Origin: Pseudomonadota bacterium
GTDB taxonomy: Bacteria > Desulfobacterota > Desulfobulbia > Desulfobulbales > DAOVYS01
Assembly (NCBI GenBank): GCA_030635485.1
Contig: DAOVYS010000143.1
Span: forward strand, 1 to 6,858
Reading direction: 5' to 3'
DNA length: 6,858 bases
Part shown: piece after piece, positions 6,254-6,858 of the stretch
Layout of the letters: every line of letters starts with the position of its first letter
Position numbering within the stretch: position 1 is the first letter of the stretch
Made by a program: the position numbers and the translations under genes
Notes under the pieces: model-generated
The model's database searches: none
The model's input: only the letters and a program-made list of their open reading frames with translations
What the model was told of the DNA's origin: nothing

Positions 6254-6572
6254 TCTTCTTCAGTACATGGAGCTTGGCGAAGGCCTCATTGTGTACTCCA
6301 AACAGGATAAGCATGTAAAATTTACTTCCGTTCTTTGCTCTACCCTTGATCTGACACCAGGCTTTAACCTTGTCGGATTCGCCTGCCCTGAGGATGGTTA
6401 TAGTGCGTATCAACTCCTGAATGATCTTGGCAGTGAGAATGTCTCCAGCATACAAAGATATTCCACAGAAAAGGGGGCTTTTGAGACAGCAGGGTTTACA
6501 CAAGATGGGCAGCTTGCAGGAGTTGACTTTCCGATTGTTCCTGGTGAGAGTTATTTCATCTTTATGAAGTAG
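6153..6572 (+). CDS. Short protein with a C-terminal 'PGFNLVGFACP' module, probably a gene remnant
   Basis: The TTG start at 6153 is six bases after AAGGAG (6141-6146); the first ATG in frame is 6210. The product is up to 139 residues and ends with TAG. From about residue 34 it reads as the tail of one module (YMELGEGLIVYSKQDK) and then a full one: TLDLTPGFNLVGFACP, an LLNDLG helix, SSIQRYSTEKGAFETAGF and a closing VPGESYFIFMK. I associate this module with the C-termini of large exported proteins in Desulfobacterota. There is no signal peptide, and the first ~33 residues look unrelated to the module and overlap a coding-like segment in another frame. It is therefore more likely the 3' remnant of a lost surface-protein gene than a complete gene. 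The function of the module is unknown. Confidence 0.6.
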   Translation: MILIESKKNLSSVKEKHVPMETIRDVLIKLSRGDLLQYMELGEGLIVYSKQDKHVKFTSVLCSTLDLTPGFNLVGFACPEDGYSAYQLLNDLGSENVSSIQRYSTEKGAFETAGFTQDGQLAGVDFPIVPGESYFIFMK

Positions 6573-6578
6573 GATTTT

Positions 6579-6604
6579 CCGGATTTCCGGTAAGCGCTTT
6601 TTTT
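6579..6604 (+). terminator. Possible weak terminator after the 6153 gene
   Basis: CCGGATTTCCGG (6579-6590) can form a four-base-pair stem with a four-base loop. TAAGCGC and a run of seven T (6598-6604) follow. The stem is short and separated from the T run by seven bases, so this is a weak candidate. Its place, just after a stop codon and before a new ribosome binding site, fits. Confidence 0.3.
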
Positions 6605-6625
6605 AATATTTGCTTTGGAGAGGAA

Positions 6626-6754
6626 ATGAAAACAAAAGAAAACAATCTTTCTGACAAAAGAACAGACTCCAGATGGGCAATTCGGCCGCTTGTTCCTCGT
6701 GAGGTATATACGGACCACGAGGAGCATCTGGAATATCTTTACATATCCGCGTAA
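6626..6754 (+). pseudogene. N-terminal remnant of a probable AAA+ ATPase gene
   Basis: ATG at 6626 follows GGAGAGG (6617-6623). The frame encodes 42 residues, including RWAIRPLVPREVYTDHEEHLEYLY, then ISA and a TAA. From memory, the 'RPLVPREVYTDREEHLEYLY' type of sequence lies shortly before the Walker A loop of a family of predicted AAA+ ATPases in Desulfobacterota and archaea. No Walker motif is present here, and the homology appears to stop exactly where a small palindromic repeat begins (6745 onward). The start signals look intact, so the piece may still be translated as a short peptide. A genuine small protein is the alternative. Confidence 0.5.
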
Positions 6755-6781
6755 ATCTGCGGCAAAAATAATCCGTGGCAA
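6745..6781 (+). repeat. REP-like short palindromic element
   Basis: CCGCG (6747-6751) and TGCGG (6758-6762) pair, with one G-T wobble, across a six-base loop (TAAATC). A related ATCCGTGGCAA follows at 6771-6781. 'ATCCGCGTAAATCTGCGG'-type sequences are, in my recollection, dispersed intergenic repeats in several bacterial genomes. There is only one copy in this window, so its repetitive nature cannot be shown here. Confidence 0.35.
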
Positions 6782-6787
6782 TATAAT

Positions 6788-6858
6788 ATGACTCAACAAA
6801 CAACCAAAATCCCCATCTCCTCAATCATCCTTGATGAAGATATTTATCCGAGAAAGGG
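6788..6858 (+). CDS. ParB-like N-terminal domain protein (3' partial)
   Basis: ATG at 6788 opens a frame that runs off the window end after 23 codons: MTQQTTKIPISSIILDEDIYPRKG (the final Gly codon is cut but determined by GG). The pattern 'I-P-I-S-S-I-x-x-D-x-x-x-x-P-R' is the first strand and turn of ParB/Srx-type N-terminal domains, which precede the DNA-binding or nucleotide-binding core in ParB partition proteins and their many chromosomal relatives. No clear ribosome binding site precedes it; the upstream sequence is the REP-like element. Whether it is a partition protein, a regulator or a mobile-element protein cannot be told from this part. Confidence 0.6.
   Translation, partial: MTQQTTKIPISSIILDEDIYPRK

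Noticed and set aside
5823..6503. Minus-strand open frame of 226 codons
   Set aside because: It is opposite the TSP3/dockerin repeats and the 6153 module; the His/Arg/Pro-rich translation is typical of the reverse of Asp/Gly-rich coding DNA.
6782..6787. TATAAT as a -10 promoter box for the ParB-like gene
   Set aside because: It touches the ATG at 6788, so transcription would begin inside the gene, and no TTGACA-like box lies about 17 bases upstream.

Overview
The window looks like accessory chromosomal DNA from a Gram-negative bacterium rich in large secreted repeat proteins. My best guess is a sulfate-reducing or related Desulfobacterota (deltaproteobacterial) lineage. That rests on recalled family resemblance only: SBBP propellers, dockerin-like C-terminal modules, a 'PGFNLVGFACP'-type C-terminal domain, and a ParB-like start of a kind I associate with that group. 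Planctomycetes use similar dockerin-like tails and are not excluded. All supported genes lie on the + strand. No RNA gene, CRISPR array, transposase or complete mobile element was seen.

Layout. (a) 1-851: the 3' part of a right-handed beta-helix surface protein ending in two dockerin-like repeats. (b) 879-1085: a decayed internal piece of an SBBP-family gene, an indel-free copy of the region encoding residues 112-180 of the next gene, with its own nonsense codon. (c) 1139-6073: one very large gene, cut by a single in-frame TGA at 3038-3040. Read through, it encodes about 1644 residues: signal peptide, N-terminal SBBP-associated domain, six SBBP propeller repeats, Ig-like domain, carboxypeptidase-regulatory-like domain, LCAT/lipase-type alpha/beta hydrolase, beta-sandwich, FN3-like domain, TSP3-like calcium-binding repeats and two dockerin-like repeats. 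(d) 6074-6253: an unidentified coding-like fragment that overlaps the start of (e). (e) 6153-6572: a 139-residue C-terminal module without a signal peptide, probably the tail of a lost gene. (f) 6626-6754: a 42-codon remnant resembling the N-terminus of an AAA+ ATPase, ending inside a small REP-like palindrome. (g) 6788 to the window edge: the start of a probable ParB-domain protein.

How they relate. The beta-helix protein and the hydrolase protein have unrelated bodies but the same C-terminal tail, a pair of 26-residue units ending in FAADFGRTDC or a close variant. This suggests a shared surface-attachment or sorting route. The TGA separates the export signal and propeller from the enzyme and the tail, so the gene as written should not deliver an active exported lipase unless the TGA is read through, recoded, a sequencing error or removed. 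A perfect 116-bp direct repeat flanks the TGA. Recombination between the copies would delete 762 bp in frame and remove the stop. Together with the three or four gene fragments around it, the region looks like a recombination-prone, partly decaying set of surface-protein genes. I did not find a convincing new multi-gene system.
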